Of a stretch of 36,922 nt of DNA, positions 28,343 to 36,140 are shown one piece after another. How positions within the stretch are numbered: position 1 is the stretch's first letter; every line of letters begins with the position of its first letter. Source of the DNA: Streptococcus massiliensis DSM 18628 (GTDB taxonomy: Bacteria; Bacillota; Bacilli; Lactobacillales; Streptococcaceae); NCBI RefSeq assembly GCF_000380065.1, contig NZ_KB904370.1:1-36922 (forward strand), given 5' to 3'. The notes under the pieces were generated by a model. That model was not told where the DNA came from, ran no database searches, and saw only the letters and a list, made by a program, of their open reading frames with translations. A program made the position numbers and the translations under genes.

Positions 28343-29723
28343 ATTTCAGCAGGTTTCTTTAGCCTATGAGGAACCGATACTAGAAAATTTAGAACTTACT
28401 TTTATGCCAGGGCAAATCAGTGTCATTACGGGGAATTCTGGCTGTGGTAAAAGTAGCTTGATTAAATTGATTAATGGAGTTATTCCTTATTTTCAAAAAG
28501 CAACAATCAGCGGTCAGGTGATGTTTCAAGGAAAAAATTTTCAAAATTTGGATATATCAGAACGCAGTTCTTTTGTTTCAACAGTTTTCCAAAATCCCAA
28601 GACACAGTTCTACACAGTCAATTCGACCGACGAAATGGCTTTTGCACTAGAAAATCGCCAAGTTTCCCCAAAAGAAATTAGAAAGCGAATAAGTCACTAT
28701 ACGAAATTACTGGAAACAGAAAAACTGCTTGATCGAGATATTTTTACTTTATCGGGCGGTGAAAAACAGCTCTTGGCTATTACTAGTGTCGCTTGTATGG
28801 ACAATGATATTTATCTGTTTGATGAACCATCAGCTTCCCTAGATCGTCAGGCAATTCAGCATTTTTGCCGTGTTTTGCAATTACTTAAATCCATGGGCAA
28901 AATTGTCATTGTTGCAGAGCATCGTCTGTATTATTTGAAAGAAATTTTGGATCAACTGATTATTCTCAAAGAACGAAAAGCACATATCTTTTCTGCTGGT
29001 CAAATTAATCAAGAATTGCTTTCGTCTTATCGCTTGCGGCGCTTACTGGAGCTATCTAAGAGCGAATTAGGTGAGATTAGGAGCAAAAAGTTATATAGCC
29101 ATTCAAAAGAAAATGGAAATCTGCTTTGTCAAAATTACAAGTATTCATATGGTGATAAGCTTGTTTTTGACATGGATCTTGCTTTTGAACAAGGAATCCA
29201 TTTTATTATTGGTGAAAACGGTGTAGGAAAGACAACCTTTTTACGTTGTTTGGCAGGTCTGGAAAAGAAATTTCAAGGGCAGACTTTTTATCGAGAGAGG
29301 ATAGTCAAACCTAGTTATCAATTTATCAGCATGGTCATGCAGGATGTCAATTACCAAATTTTTACTGAATCGGTTTGGTCAGAAATTTCCATTGTAAGTG
29401 ATGATGAAGTAGCCAAAAAAGCCGCTTTAGAACGGCTTCATTTGTGGGAAAAGCGAGAGCAGCACCCTCAAACCTTATCAGGTGGAGAAAAGCAACGCTT
29501 ATTATTGGCTATGGCACGAGTGTCCAACCGCCCAATTGTTCTTTTGGATGAGCCGACTAGCGGTCTGTGTAAATCACAAATGGAACAAATGATTAGAGAC
29601 TTAAAAGAGATGGCAGAGGCAGGAAAAACGATTCTAATTGTTACGCATGATTATGAACTAATCAAAGAATGCGGCGGTAGAATTATTGAGTTTGTGAAAA
29701 ATTTTTCGACATGTGTTAACTAG
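28335..29723 (+). CDS. ECF transporter ATPase, two ABC domains in one chain
   Basis: This 462-residue protein fuses both energy-coupling ATPases. Domain 1 has Walker A GNSGCGKSS near 35, signature LSGGEKQLLA near 145 and Walker B IYLFDEPSASLD. Domain 2 has Walker A GENGVGKTT near 295, signature LSGGEKQRLLLA near 377 and Walker B IVLLDEPTSGL. The D-loop of domain 2 reads SGLC where SGLD is usual. It is last in the operon. No strong terminator hairpin is seen before the next gene. Confidence 0.92.
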   Translation: MLEFQQVSLAYEEPILENLELTFMPGQISVITGNSGCGKSSLIKLINGVIPYFQKATISGQVMFQGKNFQNLDISERSSFVSTVFQNPKTQFYTVNSTDEMAFALENRQVSPKEIRKRISHYTKLLETEKLLDRDIFTLSGGEKQLLAITSVACMDNDIYLFDEPSASLDRQAIQHFCRVLQLLKSMGKIVIVAEHRLYYLKEILDQLIILKERKAHIFSAGQINQELLSSYRLRRLLELSKSELGEIRSKKLYSHSKENGNLLCQNYKYSYGDKLVFDMDLAFEQGIHFIIGENGVGKTTFLRCLAGLEKKFQGQTFYRERIVKPSYQFISMVMQDVNYQIFTESVWSEISIVSDDEVAKKAALERLHLWEKREQHPQTLSGGEKQRLLLAMARVSNRPIVLLDEPTSGLCKSQMEQMIRDLKEMAEAGKTILIVTHDYELIKECGGRIIEFVKNFSTCVN

Positions 29724-29744
29724 TTTATTTGCAGGTGTTATCAT
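29716..29744 (+). promoter_or_regulatory. Possible promoter of the tRNA deacylase gene
   Basis: TTAACT (29716-29721) and TATCAT (29739-29744) are 17 bases apart and overlap the end of the ECF ATPase gene. The match is weak. Confidence 0.3.
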
Positions 29745-29790
29745 ACTAGGTAAGAAAACCTACATTCGATATAAGTGAAGGAGGCTAATA

Positions 29791-30279
29791 ATGGACTTAT
29801 ATACACCCGTTGAAGAAAAACTAAAAGAGCTAGATATTGCTTTTCAAATTGTTGAGCATGAACCAGCCCTGACAACAGAACAGGCAGATAGTTTCATCGA
29901 AGGGATTGAAGGGGTTCGTACCAAGACCATGTTTCTAACTAATAAAAAGAAGACCCAATATTATTTACTCATCATGGATGACCAAAAGATGTTGGATATG
30001 GATGCTTTTAGGGAAATAGTGGGAGCTAATAGAATTCGTATGGCTTCTAGCGACAGTTTATATGAAAAAATGCTCTTGCCGCCAGGAGTTGTTTCACCAT
30101 TTGGACTGCTCAATAATAAGGAACATGATATTTTGGTTTATATAGATAGCGAGATTGTACCTGAAAAGCGTATGAGTTTTCATCCTAATACTAATGAAAA
30201 GACGATTTTCTTGGATACTCCAGACTTGCTGAACTATATCGAGTCTATCGGTTACCAAGTAACAGTTGTTGATTTGTAA
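29791..30279 (+). CDS. YbaK/PrdX-type aminoacyl-tRNA deacylase
   Basis: This 162-residue free-standing editing domain is predicted to hydrolyse mischarged tRNA (Ala-tRNA(Pro) or a similar error). Family features are the N-terminal EEKLKELDIAFQIVEHEP, the Lys-containing GVRTKTMFLTNKKK near 47-60, PPGVVSPFGLLNN near 103-115 and the C-terminal hydrophobic block with FHPN. An AGGAGG site lies 7 bases before the ATG. It is unrelated in function to the transporter and sucrose genes that flank it. Confidence 0.88.
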   Translation: MDLYTPVEEKLKELDIAFQIVEHEPALTTEQADSFIEGIEGVRTKTMFLTNKKKTQYYLLIMDDQKMLDMDAFREIVGANRIRMASSDSLYEKMLLPPGVVSPFGLLNNKEHDILVYIDSEIVPEKRMSFHPNTNEKTIFLDTPDLLNYIESIGYQVTVVDL

Positions 30280-30323
30280 ACAGCTCTATTTTATAAAAAG
30301 TAATTCAATTTTTTGATTATTAG

Positions 30324-30357
30324 AAAAAGGACTGACTTGAGTCAATCCTTTTTTTAT
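30324..30357. terminator. Convergent terminator between the deacylase gene and scrR
   Basis: AAAAAGGACTGACT pairs with AGTCAATCCTTTTT (13 of 14 positions), followed by further T. It overlaps the last codons of scrR on the minus strand. Confidence 0.82.
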
Positions 30358-31319
30358 ACACTTTTTCCCGGAAGTAGAGTTACAGGCAGGAAATAGCCTG
30401 TTGTCTTGACTTCTTGTCCTGCAATTTTCTTAAGGAGCAGATCTACGCAGAGAGTGGCAATTTCTTTCATTGGTTGTTTAATGGTTGCTAAGTGCGGATA
30501 ATAATTTTCCACAAAATAAGTACCGTCGTAACCGATCACTTTCAATTCTTGCGGCAGTTGAATTCCTAATTCACCAGCCACCTTCATAATCAAAATAGCA
30601 GTTAGATCATCTGAAGCAAAGATAGCGTCAAGCTTGACAGTTGTTAGGATATTTTTGATTTCCATTTCTTTGCGGATAGGAGAAAAATCACTTGATACAT
30701 TAATGATTGCTGCATCAGGTAAAACAGAGGCGAAGCCAGCGTGGCGTAATCCTGTAGGTGAGTTGGAATTGTCATTTCCTGTGATCATGATAATTTTTTG
30801 GGCACCTGCCTTGACCAAGGTTTCGGCTGCTAGCACACCGCCTGCATAGTTATCAGAGGAAACTACAGGGATATCCGGAGATAGGTTGCGGTCGAAAGAA
30901 ATGATCGGTGCTGTTACGCGATCATAATCAGAAATTCCCAGATTATGACTGCCTGAGATAATACCATCCACTTGGTTGGCTTCTAGCATTTCGATGTACT
31001 CGCGTTCCTTGGTCGAGTCGTGTTCGCTATTACAGATAATAGTTTTGTAACCATGCTTGAAGAGTTCGTGCTCCAGTTTATCAATTAATTCTGCATAAAA
31101 AACATTGCTGATATTGGGAAAAATGAGCCCAATCAATTTGGCCGGTTTTCCTTGCAAGCTGCGTGCAACATTATTGGGCTTGTAACCAAGTTCACGCATG
31201 GCTTTCTTGACCTTTTGTACAGTTTTATCTGACAGATAACCTTTTTTATTGATGACACGGGAGACAGTTGTTGGGCTGCATCCTGCCAGTTCAGCTACAT
31301 CAGTTAGTTTTGCGACCAT
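30354..31319 (-). CDS. scrR: Sucrose operon repressor ScrR (LacI family)
   Basis: This 321-residue LacI/GalR-type regulator has an N-terminal HTH (about 3-50) with LTDVAELAGCSPTTVSRVIN and the hinge helix NNVARSLQG. The periplasmic-binding-like effector domain (about 60-321) contains LIGLIFPNISNVFYAELI. By family, sucrose or a related sugar phosphate (fructose) releases it from operators. It is downstream of scrB and overlaps it by 20 bases, so it is autoregulated if scrB is its target. LacI-type operator candidates lie in the scrB-scrA gap and before the EIIA gene. Confidence 0.95.
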   Translation of the reverse strand: MVAKLTDVAELAGCSPTTVSRVINKKGYLSDKTVQKVKKAMRELGYKPNNVARSLQGKPAKLIGLIFPNISNVFYAELIDKLEHELFKHGYKTIICNSEHDSTKEREYIEMLEANQVDGIISGSHNLGISDYDRVTAPIISFDRNLSPDIPVVSSDNYAGGVLAAETLVKAGAQKIIMITGNDNSNSPTGLRHAGFASVLPDAAIINVSSDFSPIRKEMEIKNILTTVKLDAIFASDDLTAILIMKVAGELGIQLPQELKVIGYDGTYFVENYYPHLATIKQPMKEIATLCVDLLLKKIAGQEVKTTGYFLPVTLLPGKSV

Positions 31320-32754
31320 AGACTAATTCATAGTATTTTCCACTAGGTGCTCCTTTGGTTACATAAATACCAGATTGGTTTTCATGTGGGAAAACACGAC
31401 CGGAAAAAACTTTTTCTCCTTTATTGATAAAAATTTCAAAAATAGATTTGTCAACGAAGATATTGACAGTAGTATCTGTTGGGCTAATATCACAAGAGCG
31501 GCTGGTGCCAAATTTTGTAGCATATTGTTCACCAGCTTGACTGCGATCAACAAGAACTTGTCCTTTCTCTAAGTCAAACACAATGCGTAGTCCTTCTTTG
31601 TTCTCATCTGCAAAAAGAACCAATTCATGGCTTTGTCCTGCGGGAAGAGTTAGCTCGAGTTCATAAGTATTATGAGTGTGGTTCTTATTTGAAAGACTTT
31701 CTTCACTGTCACGAAGATTTGTGATAGCATTGACCGGATGTTGATAAAGTTTACCGTTTTTGATGCTCAATTCCTTGACCAGAGAGAAGACTCCTTGGTG
31801 GTCAAAGCGGTCGGACGGATAATCCACATCAGGCAGTCCAAGCCAGCTAACTGCTAGCGCCCGCCCGTCAGGTGCGTTAAAGGCTTGAGTGGCATAGCAT
31901 TCAAAACCATAATCCAGATTTTTGATTGGACTAGGCCCAATCAAAGTAGCGGTTTTTGTGTCAAATGCTTGACCTATTTTATAAGTGTTTGGATAAATAT
32001 TATCGTAGGAAAGGACCTTCTTATCTAAGCCTTGCGGGCAGTAAAGCAGAACAGGCTGTTCATCAATGAAGACCAGATTTGGGCACTCTATCATATAGGC
32101 GGTGTTGTCGCTAGCGTAGTCCAAATCACCCACGACTTGCCAGTTACGGTAGTCGTTATCAAGTGCCTTGTAGAGCTTGATATAGCCTTTTTTGTCAAGC
32201 TTTTGTCCGCCGACAATGGCGTAAAATTGTCCACGATAGTTGAAAATTTGTGGATCGCGGAAGTGATCGGTTGTATCAGCAGGCTGCTCAATTAAAACTT
32301 GGTCAATTTTATTAATCTGTCCATTTTTGTCTAAGAGAGCGCCGATTTGATAAGGGTGGCGCACCCAGTTTTCATCGCGATGATTTCCCGTGTAAAAGAG
32401 GAAAAGCTGGTCATTAAACTCCATGGCAGAGCCAGAATAAGCGCCGTGGCTGTCCAGTTCTGTATCGGGCAGAAGCCGCACCCCAGTCTCCTTAAAGTGA
32501 ACCAAGTCCTCGCTTTCTAATTGCACCCAGCATTTGAGACCATGAGCTGCCCCAAAAGGGAAATTTTGATAAAAAACCACCCATTTGCCGTTAAAATAGG
32601 AGAAGCCGTTGGGGTCGTTGAGTAAGCCCGTCTTAGGCTCCACATGATAGGTTGCCCGCCAAGGTGATTGTTCGATGTTCTTTTTGATTTGTTCGATTTC
32701 TTCTTGCGTCCAGTCTTCGTAGCGTCTGTAGCGCTTTTCAGTAGTCCAAGTCAA
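31300..32754 (-). CDS. scrB: Sucrose-6-phosphate hydrolase ScrB (GH32)
   Basis: This enzyme splits sucrose-6-phosphate into glucose-6-phosphate and fructose. It has 484 residues from a TTG start. The GH32 beta-propeller has the nucleophile Asp47 in LNDPNGF, the transition-state motif HFRDPQ and the acid/base Glu in MIECPNL. A C-terminal beta-sandwich contains the conserved VDKSIFEIFINKGE. The frame is open about 40 codons further upstream, but GGAGG lies 7 bases before TTG at 32754 and TWTTEKRYRRYEDW matches other ScrB starts. The gene diverges from scrA. Confidence 0.96.
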   Translation of the reverse strand: MTWTTEKRYRRYEDWTQEEIEQIKKNIEQSPWRATYHVEPKTGLLNDPNGFSYFNGKWVVFYQNFPFGAAHGLKCWVQLESEDLVHFKETGVRLLPDTELDSHGAYSGSAMEFNDQLFLFYTGNHRDENWVRHPYQIGALLDKNGQINKIDQVLIEQPADTTDHFRDPQIFNYRGQFYAIVGGQKLDKKGYIKLYKALDNDYRNWQVVGDLDYASDNTAYMIECPNLVFIDEQPVLLYCPQGLDKKVLSYDNIYPNTYKIGQAFDTKTATLIGPSPIKNLDYGFECYATQAFNAPDGRALAVSWLGLPDVDYPSDRFDHQGVFSLVKELSIKNGKLYQHPVNAITNLRDSEESLSNKNHTHNTYELELTLPAGQSHELVLFADENKEGLRIVFDLEKGQVLVDRSQAGEQYATKFGTSRSCDISPTDTTVNIFVDKSIFEIFINKGEKVFSGRVFPHENQSGIYVTKGAPSGKYYELVYGRKTN

Positions 32755-32787
32755 TTTCTTTCCTCCAAAATTGAATTTCTTTCTTCT

Positions 32788-32816
32788 ATAGTAAACGTTT
32801 TCGAGATAAAAATCAA
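32788..32816 (-). promoter_or_regulatory. scrB-scrR promoter with operator
   Basis: On the minus strand TTGATT (32816-32811) and TACTAT (32793-32788) are 17 bases apart. A LacI/cre-like palindrome with minus-strand core AAAACGTTTAC (32801-32791) fills the spacer, so bound repressor would block RNA polymerase directly. Confidence 0.65.
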
Positions 32817-32844
32817 CAAAAAAACTAGAAAAAAATAAAATTTC

Positions 32845-32882
32845 TGCAAAACGCTTGACATATTTTAAAATCATGTTAAAAT
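32845..32882 (+). promoter_or_regulatory. scrA promoter with overlapping operator
   Basis: TTGACA (32855-32860) and TAAAAT (32877-32882) are 16 bases apart, with a TGn extension at 32874-32876. The operator-like core AAAACGCTT (32848-32856) overlaps the -35, sharing AAAACG and TT with the scrB site. Confidence 0.7.
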
Positions 32883-32898
32883 AATAGTCGTAGGGCGA

Positions 32899-32913
32899 AT
32901 AAAATCGCTTTCA
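32899..32913 (+). promoter_or_regulatory. Candidate cre or second operator in the scrA leader
   Basis: ATAAAATCGCTTTCA matches the CcpA consensus WTGNAARCGNWWWCA at all but two of the defined positions and lies just downstream of the scrA transcript start. It could give glucose repression by roadblock. Confidence 0.4.
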
Positions 32914-32947
32914 TAAATTTTCAAAAATTTTATAAGGAGATTTCCAA

Positions 32948-34846
32948 ATGGAAAACAAGGACATTGCAAAACAGGTCATTGAAGCCATTGGTGGACGTGA
33001 GAATGTCAATAGTGTTGCTCATTGTGCGACTCGTTTGCGGGTGATGGTCAAAGACGAGGCTAAAATTGATAAGGACAGAGTCGAAAACCTTGAAAAAGTA
33101 CAGGGTGCTTTCTTCAACTCAGGTCAATACCAAATCATTTTTGGTACGGGCACGGTTAATAAGATTTATGATGAAGTAGTAGCGCTGGGCTTGCCAACAG
33201 CTTCAACTGGTGAGCAAAAAGCTGAAGCAGCTAAGCAAGGGAACTGGTTCCAACGCGCTGTCCGCACCTTTGGTGACGTATTTGTCCCAATCTTGCCAGC
33301 TATCGTGGCAACAGGTCTTTTCATGGGGATTCGTGGTGCGATTAACAATGATACCATTCTTGGTTTGTTTGGAACTACTTCAAAAGCTTTTGCAGCCTCA
33401 GACTTTTACACTTATACAGTTGTTTTGACTGACACTGCCTTTGCCTTCTTCCCAGCTTTGATTTCATGGTCAGCTTTCCGCGTTTTCGGTGGAAATCCTG
33501 TTATTGGTATTGTACTTGGTTTGATGTTGGTAAATACGGCTCTGCCAAATGCTTGGGATGTAGCTTCTGGTGCAGCAAAACCGATTATGTTCTTTGGTTT
33601 CATTCCAGTTGTTGGTTACCAGAACTCAGTCTTGCCAGCCTTCTTCATCGGCTTACTCGGTGCAAAATTGGAAAAATGGCTGCATAAGAAAATTCCAGAT
33701 GTGCTTGACCTTTTAGTTGTGCCATTCTTGACTTTCCTTGTAATGTCTATCCTTGGTCTCTTTGTCATTGGTCCAATCTTCCACTCACTTGAAAATGTTA
33801 TTCTTGCAGCAACTAAAGCGATCCTTGCTTTACCATTTGGACTTGCAGGACTGATCCTTGGTGGTGTTCACCAGTTGATCGTCGTGACAGGTGTTCACCA
33901 TATCTTCAACTTACTAGAAGCACAATTGATTGCAAATGAAGGAAAAGATGCCTTTAATGCGATCATCACAGCTGCTATGACTGCCCAAGCGGGTGCAACT
34001 CTTGCAGTTGGTGTAAAAACAAAATCTAAAAAACTAAAAGCTCTTGCATTCCCGGCTGCTCTCTCTGCAGGTCTTGGAATTACTGAACCAGCTATTTTCG
34101 GGGTAAACTTACGTTATGGTAAACCATTTGTACTTGGTCTTGTTGCCGGTGCTGCTGGTGGTTGGTTAGCTTCTATTCTTGGACTTGCTGGTACTGGATT
34201 TGGGATTACCATTATCCCAGGTACGCTTCTCTATCTGAATGGTCAAGTTCTTCAATATATCTTTATGGTACTTGTCACTACTGGTCTTGGATTTGGTTTG
34301 ACTTATGCGTTTGGTTACAAAGATGCTGAAGAAGAAGTGACTGAAGCAAAAGAAGTAGTAGAAGCTAATGAAGCAGCTGCGCCAGTCCTTTCTGATGAAA
34401 CAATCGTTTCTCCAATCGTTGGTCAAATGGTTGACTTGAAAGATGTCAATGATCCAGTATTCTCTAGCGGTGCTATGGGACAAGGAGTTGCGGTGAAACC
34501 TAGTGAAGGTGTTGTGTATGCTCCTGCGGATGCAGAAGTGACAATCGCATTTGCAACTGGTCACGCTTATGGCTTGAAAACGACAAAAGGTGCTGAAATC
34601 TTGATTCACGTAGGTATTGACACAGTTTCTATGAACGGTGACGGATTTGATCAAAAAGTTGCTCAAGGTGATAAGGTGAAAGCTGGCGATGTTCTTGGTA
34701 CATTTGATGCTGCGAAAATTGCAGCCGCTGGTCTTGATGACACAACTATGGTGATTATTACCAACACAGCTGATTATGCTTCTGTTACTCCTGTTGCAGA
34801 GGGTACAGTAGCGAAAGGCGATGCTGTGATTGAGCTAAAAGCCTAA
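32948..34846 (+). CDS. scrA: Sucrose-specific PTS enzyme EIIBCA (ScrA)
   Basis: This permease imports and phosphorylates sucrose to sucrose-6-phosphate. It has 632 residues. EIIB is N-terminal (about 1-90), with phospho-Cys26 in VAHCATRLR. EIIC (about 105-460) has about ten hydrophobic segments, with VIGIVLGLMLVNTALPNAWD and GVHHIFNLLE. A Glu/Ala-rich linker leads to the Glc-type EIIA (about 490-632), with phospho-His554 in LIHVGIDTV. The ribosome binding site is AAGGAG, 8 bases before the ATG. It has its own promoter, divergent from scrB. Confidence 0.97.
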   Translation: MENKDIAKQVIEAIGGRENVNSVAHCATRLRVMVKDEAKIDKDRVENLEKVQGAFFNSGQYQIIFGTGTVNKIYDEVVALGLPTASTGEQKAEAAKQGNWFQRAVRTFGDVFVPILPAIVATGLFMGIRGAINNDTILGLFGTTSKAFAASDFYTYTVVLTDTAFAFFPALISWSAFRVFGGNPVIGIVLGLMLVNTALPNAWDVASGAAKPIMFFGFIPVVGYQNSVLPAFFIGLLGAKLEKWLHKKIPDVLDLLVVPFLTFLVMSILGLFVIGPIFHSLENVILAATKAILALPFGLAGLILGGVHQLIVVTGVHHIFNLLEAQLIANEGKDAFNAIITAAMTAQAGATLAVGVKTKSKKLKALAFPAALSAGLGITEPAIFGVNLRYGKPFVLGLVAGAAGGWLASILGLAGTGFGITIIPGTLLYLNGQVLQYIFMVLVTTGLGFGLTYAFGYKDAEEEVTEAKEVVEANEAAAPVLSDETIVSPIVGQMVDLKDVNDPVFSSGAMGQGVAVKPSEGVVYAPADAEVTIAFATGHAYGLKTTKGAEILIHVGIDTVSMNGDGFDQKVAQGDKVKAGDVLGTFDAAKIAAAGLDDTTMVIITNTADYASVTPVAEGTVAKGDAVIELKA

Positions 34847-34849
34847 CCG

Positions 34850-35021
34850 TATAATGTGATAAGAGGCTGAGCAAAAGGGTTCAGCTTCTTCACTTTTGGT
34901 TAACAAAACACATTAATACAGCGGTTGATTGTTTTCTTTGCTCGCTTCACGTCTCAAAGTTGTCAATCAACTGTGCAGGGGTGGGAAACGAACTCTTTTC
35001 AGTTCTTTCCCACTCCCTTTT
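34850..35021 (+). repeat. Intergenic segment with three consecutive hairpins, last one a terminator
   Basis: Hairpin 1 pairs AAGAGGCTGA (34861-34870) with TCAGCTTCTT (34881-34890), with one G-T pair. Hairpin 2 pairs GTTGATTG (34924-34931) with CAATCAAC (34964-34971), with a nested CTTTG/CAAAG. Hairpin 3 pairs GGGGTGGGAA with TTCCCACTCC (about 34978-35016), extended by GAACT/AGTTC, and ends in TTTTC. A TATAAT at 34850-34855 precedes them. It looks like a dispersed intergenic repeat or a small RNA, and the last hairpin is the likely scrA terminator. Confidence 0.55.
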
Positions 35022-35022
35022 C
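34978..35022 (+). terminator. scrA terminator
   Basis: A long stem formed by GGGGTGGGAAACGAACT and AGTTCTTTCCCACTCCC, with a short CTTTTC loop, is followed by TTTTCTTT. It is the third of three hairpins in this gap. Confidence 0.75.
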
Positions 35023-35075
35023 TTTGAAAAAGAGAAGGAAAAGTAAGATTTTTACTCAGAAGTCATACGAAGATA

Positions 35076-35084
35076 TGCTATAAT
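35076..35084 (+). promoter_or_regulatory. scrK extended -10 promoter
   Basis: TGCTATAAT (TATAAT at 35079-35084) lies 38 bases before the ATG used. No clear -35 is seen and no AAAACGYTT operator is visible, unlike the other scr promoters. Confidence 0.55.
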
Positions 35085-35121
35085 GAATAGAGAAGAAAAC
35101 AAAATAAAAAGAGGTCTTGAA

Positions 35122-36015
35122 ATGACAAAATTGTATGGAAGCCTAGAAGCTGGCGGTACAAAATTTGTATGTGCGGTTGGAGATGAAAATTTTGAAGTAA
35201 TAGAAAAAACACAATTTCCAACGACCACACCGATTGAAACGTTGGATAAGGCAATTGCATTTTTCTCTCGTCTTGAGAATTTAGCTGGTCTTGCGGTTGG
35301 TTCATTTGGTCCGATTGACATTGATCCTAATTCAAAAACGTATGGTTTTATTACAACGACACCTAAACCACACTGGGCAAATGTCGATATTGTCGGTGCT
35401 TTGCGACGTGCTTTAAATGTACCGATTTACTTTACGACAGATGTTAATAGCTCTGCTTATGGTGAAGTAGTGGCGCGAAATAATGCAGGCGGACGCATTG
35501 AAAATCTAGTTTACTATACGATTGGGACGGGGATTGGAGCTGGTGTGATTCAGCGTGGTCAATTTATTGGTGGGATTGGACATCCTGAAATGGGGCATTA
35601 TTATGTGGCTAAGCACCCTATGGATGTTGAAAAAGAGTTTGACGGTGTTTGTCCTTTCCACAAGGGCTGTTTAGAAGGGATGGCAGCTGGTCCCAGTCTT
35701 GAAGCGCGAACAGGCGTGCGTGGTGAGAATATTGAGTTGAATAGCAGCGTTTGGGATGTTCAAGCTTACTATATTGCGCAAGCGGCGGTCAATGCAACCG
35801 TGACTTTCAGGCCAGACATCATCGTCTTTGGTGGAGGGGTTATGGCACAAGAGCACATGGCAAATCGTGTGCGTGACAAGTTTGCGGTCCTTCTCAATGA
35901 TTATATCCCTGTACCTAAAGATTTACGGGAGTACATTGTCACACCTGCGGTGGCAGGAAATGGCTCCGCTACTCTTGGAAATTTTGTTCTTGCCAAGGAA
36001 GTTAGTGAAAAATAA
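35122..36015 (+). CDS. scrK: Fructokinase ScrK (ROK family)
   Basis: This enzyme phosphorylates the fructose freed by ScrB. It has 297 residues. ROK features are the ATP loop LEAGGTKF near 8-15, TTDVNSSAYGE near 108-118 and GTGIGAGVI near 135-143. The zinc site includes GHPEMGHYYV and CPFHKGCLEGMAAGPS. The ATG at 35122 is chosen because AAAGAGG precedes it. The upstream in-frame ATG at 35083 lies inside the -10 element and would not be in the transcript. The gene follows scrA in the same direction, separated by a terminator and its own promoter. Confidence 0.96.
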   Translation: MTKLYGSLEAGGTKFVCAVGDENFEVIEKTQFPTTTPIETLDKAIAFFSRLENLAGLAVGSFGPIDIDPNSKTYGFITTTPKPHWANVDIVGALRRALNVPIYFTTDVNSSAYGEVVARNNAGGRIENLVYYTIGTGIGAGVIQRGQFIGGIGHPEMGHYYVAKHPMDVEKEFDGVCPFHKGCLEGMAAGPSLEARTGVRGENIELNSSVWDVQAYYIAQAAVNATVTFRPDIIVFGGGVMAQEHMANRVRDKFAVLLNDYIPVPKDLREYIVTPAVAGNGSATLGNFVLAKEVSEK

Positions 36016-36025
36016 TTTTTATAAA

Positions 36026-36061
36026 ATAAAATCTATCTCGTCAGTGTAGGCAGATTTTTTC
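36026..36061 (+). terminator. Probable scrK terminator
   Basis: AAAATCTATC can pair with GGCAGATTTT with one mismatch around an 11-base loop, and a T-run follows. Confidence 0.5.
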
Positions 36062-36079
36062 TATAAAATTGTTGCCGTA

Positions 36080-36128
36080 TTGACATTTTTGTGTAAAATG
36101 CTAAACTAAAATAAGTAAAACGTTTACA
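36080..36128 (+). promoter_or_regulatory. Promoter and operator of the EIIA gene
   Basis: TTGACA (36080-36085) and TAAACT (36102-36107) are 16 bases apart. The palindrome GTAAAACGTTTACA (36115-36128) covers the predicted transcript start and shares AAAACGTTTAC base for base with the scrB operator. Confidence 0.65.
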
Positions 36129-36140
36129 GGGAGCTTGAAG

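Noticed and set aside
32755-32874. Longer N-terminus of ScrB
   Set aside because: It would run through the scrB promoter and operator; GGAGG before the TTG at 32754 fixes the shorter start.
34166-34666. 166-codon open frame on the minus strand
   Set aside because: It is antisense to the scrA EIIC/EIIA region; no start signal and no family likeness.
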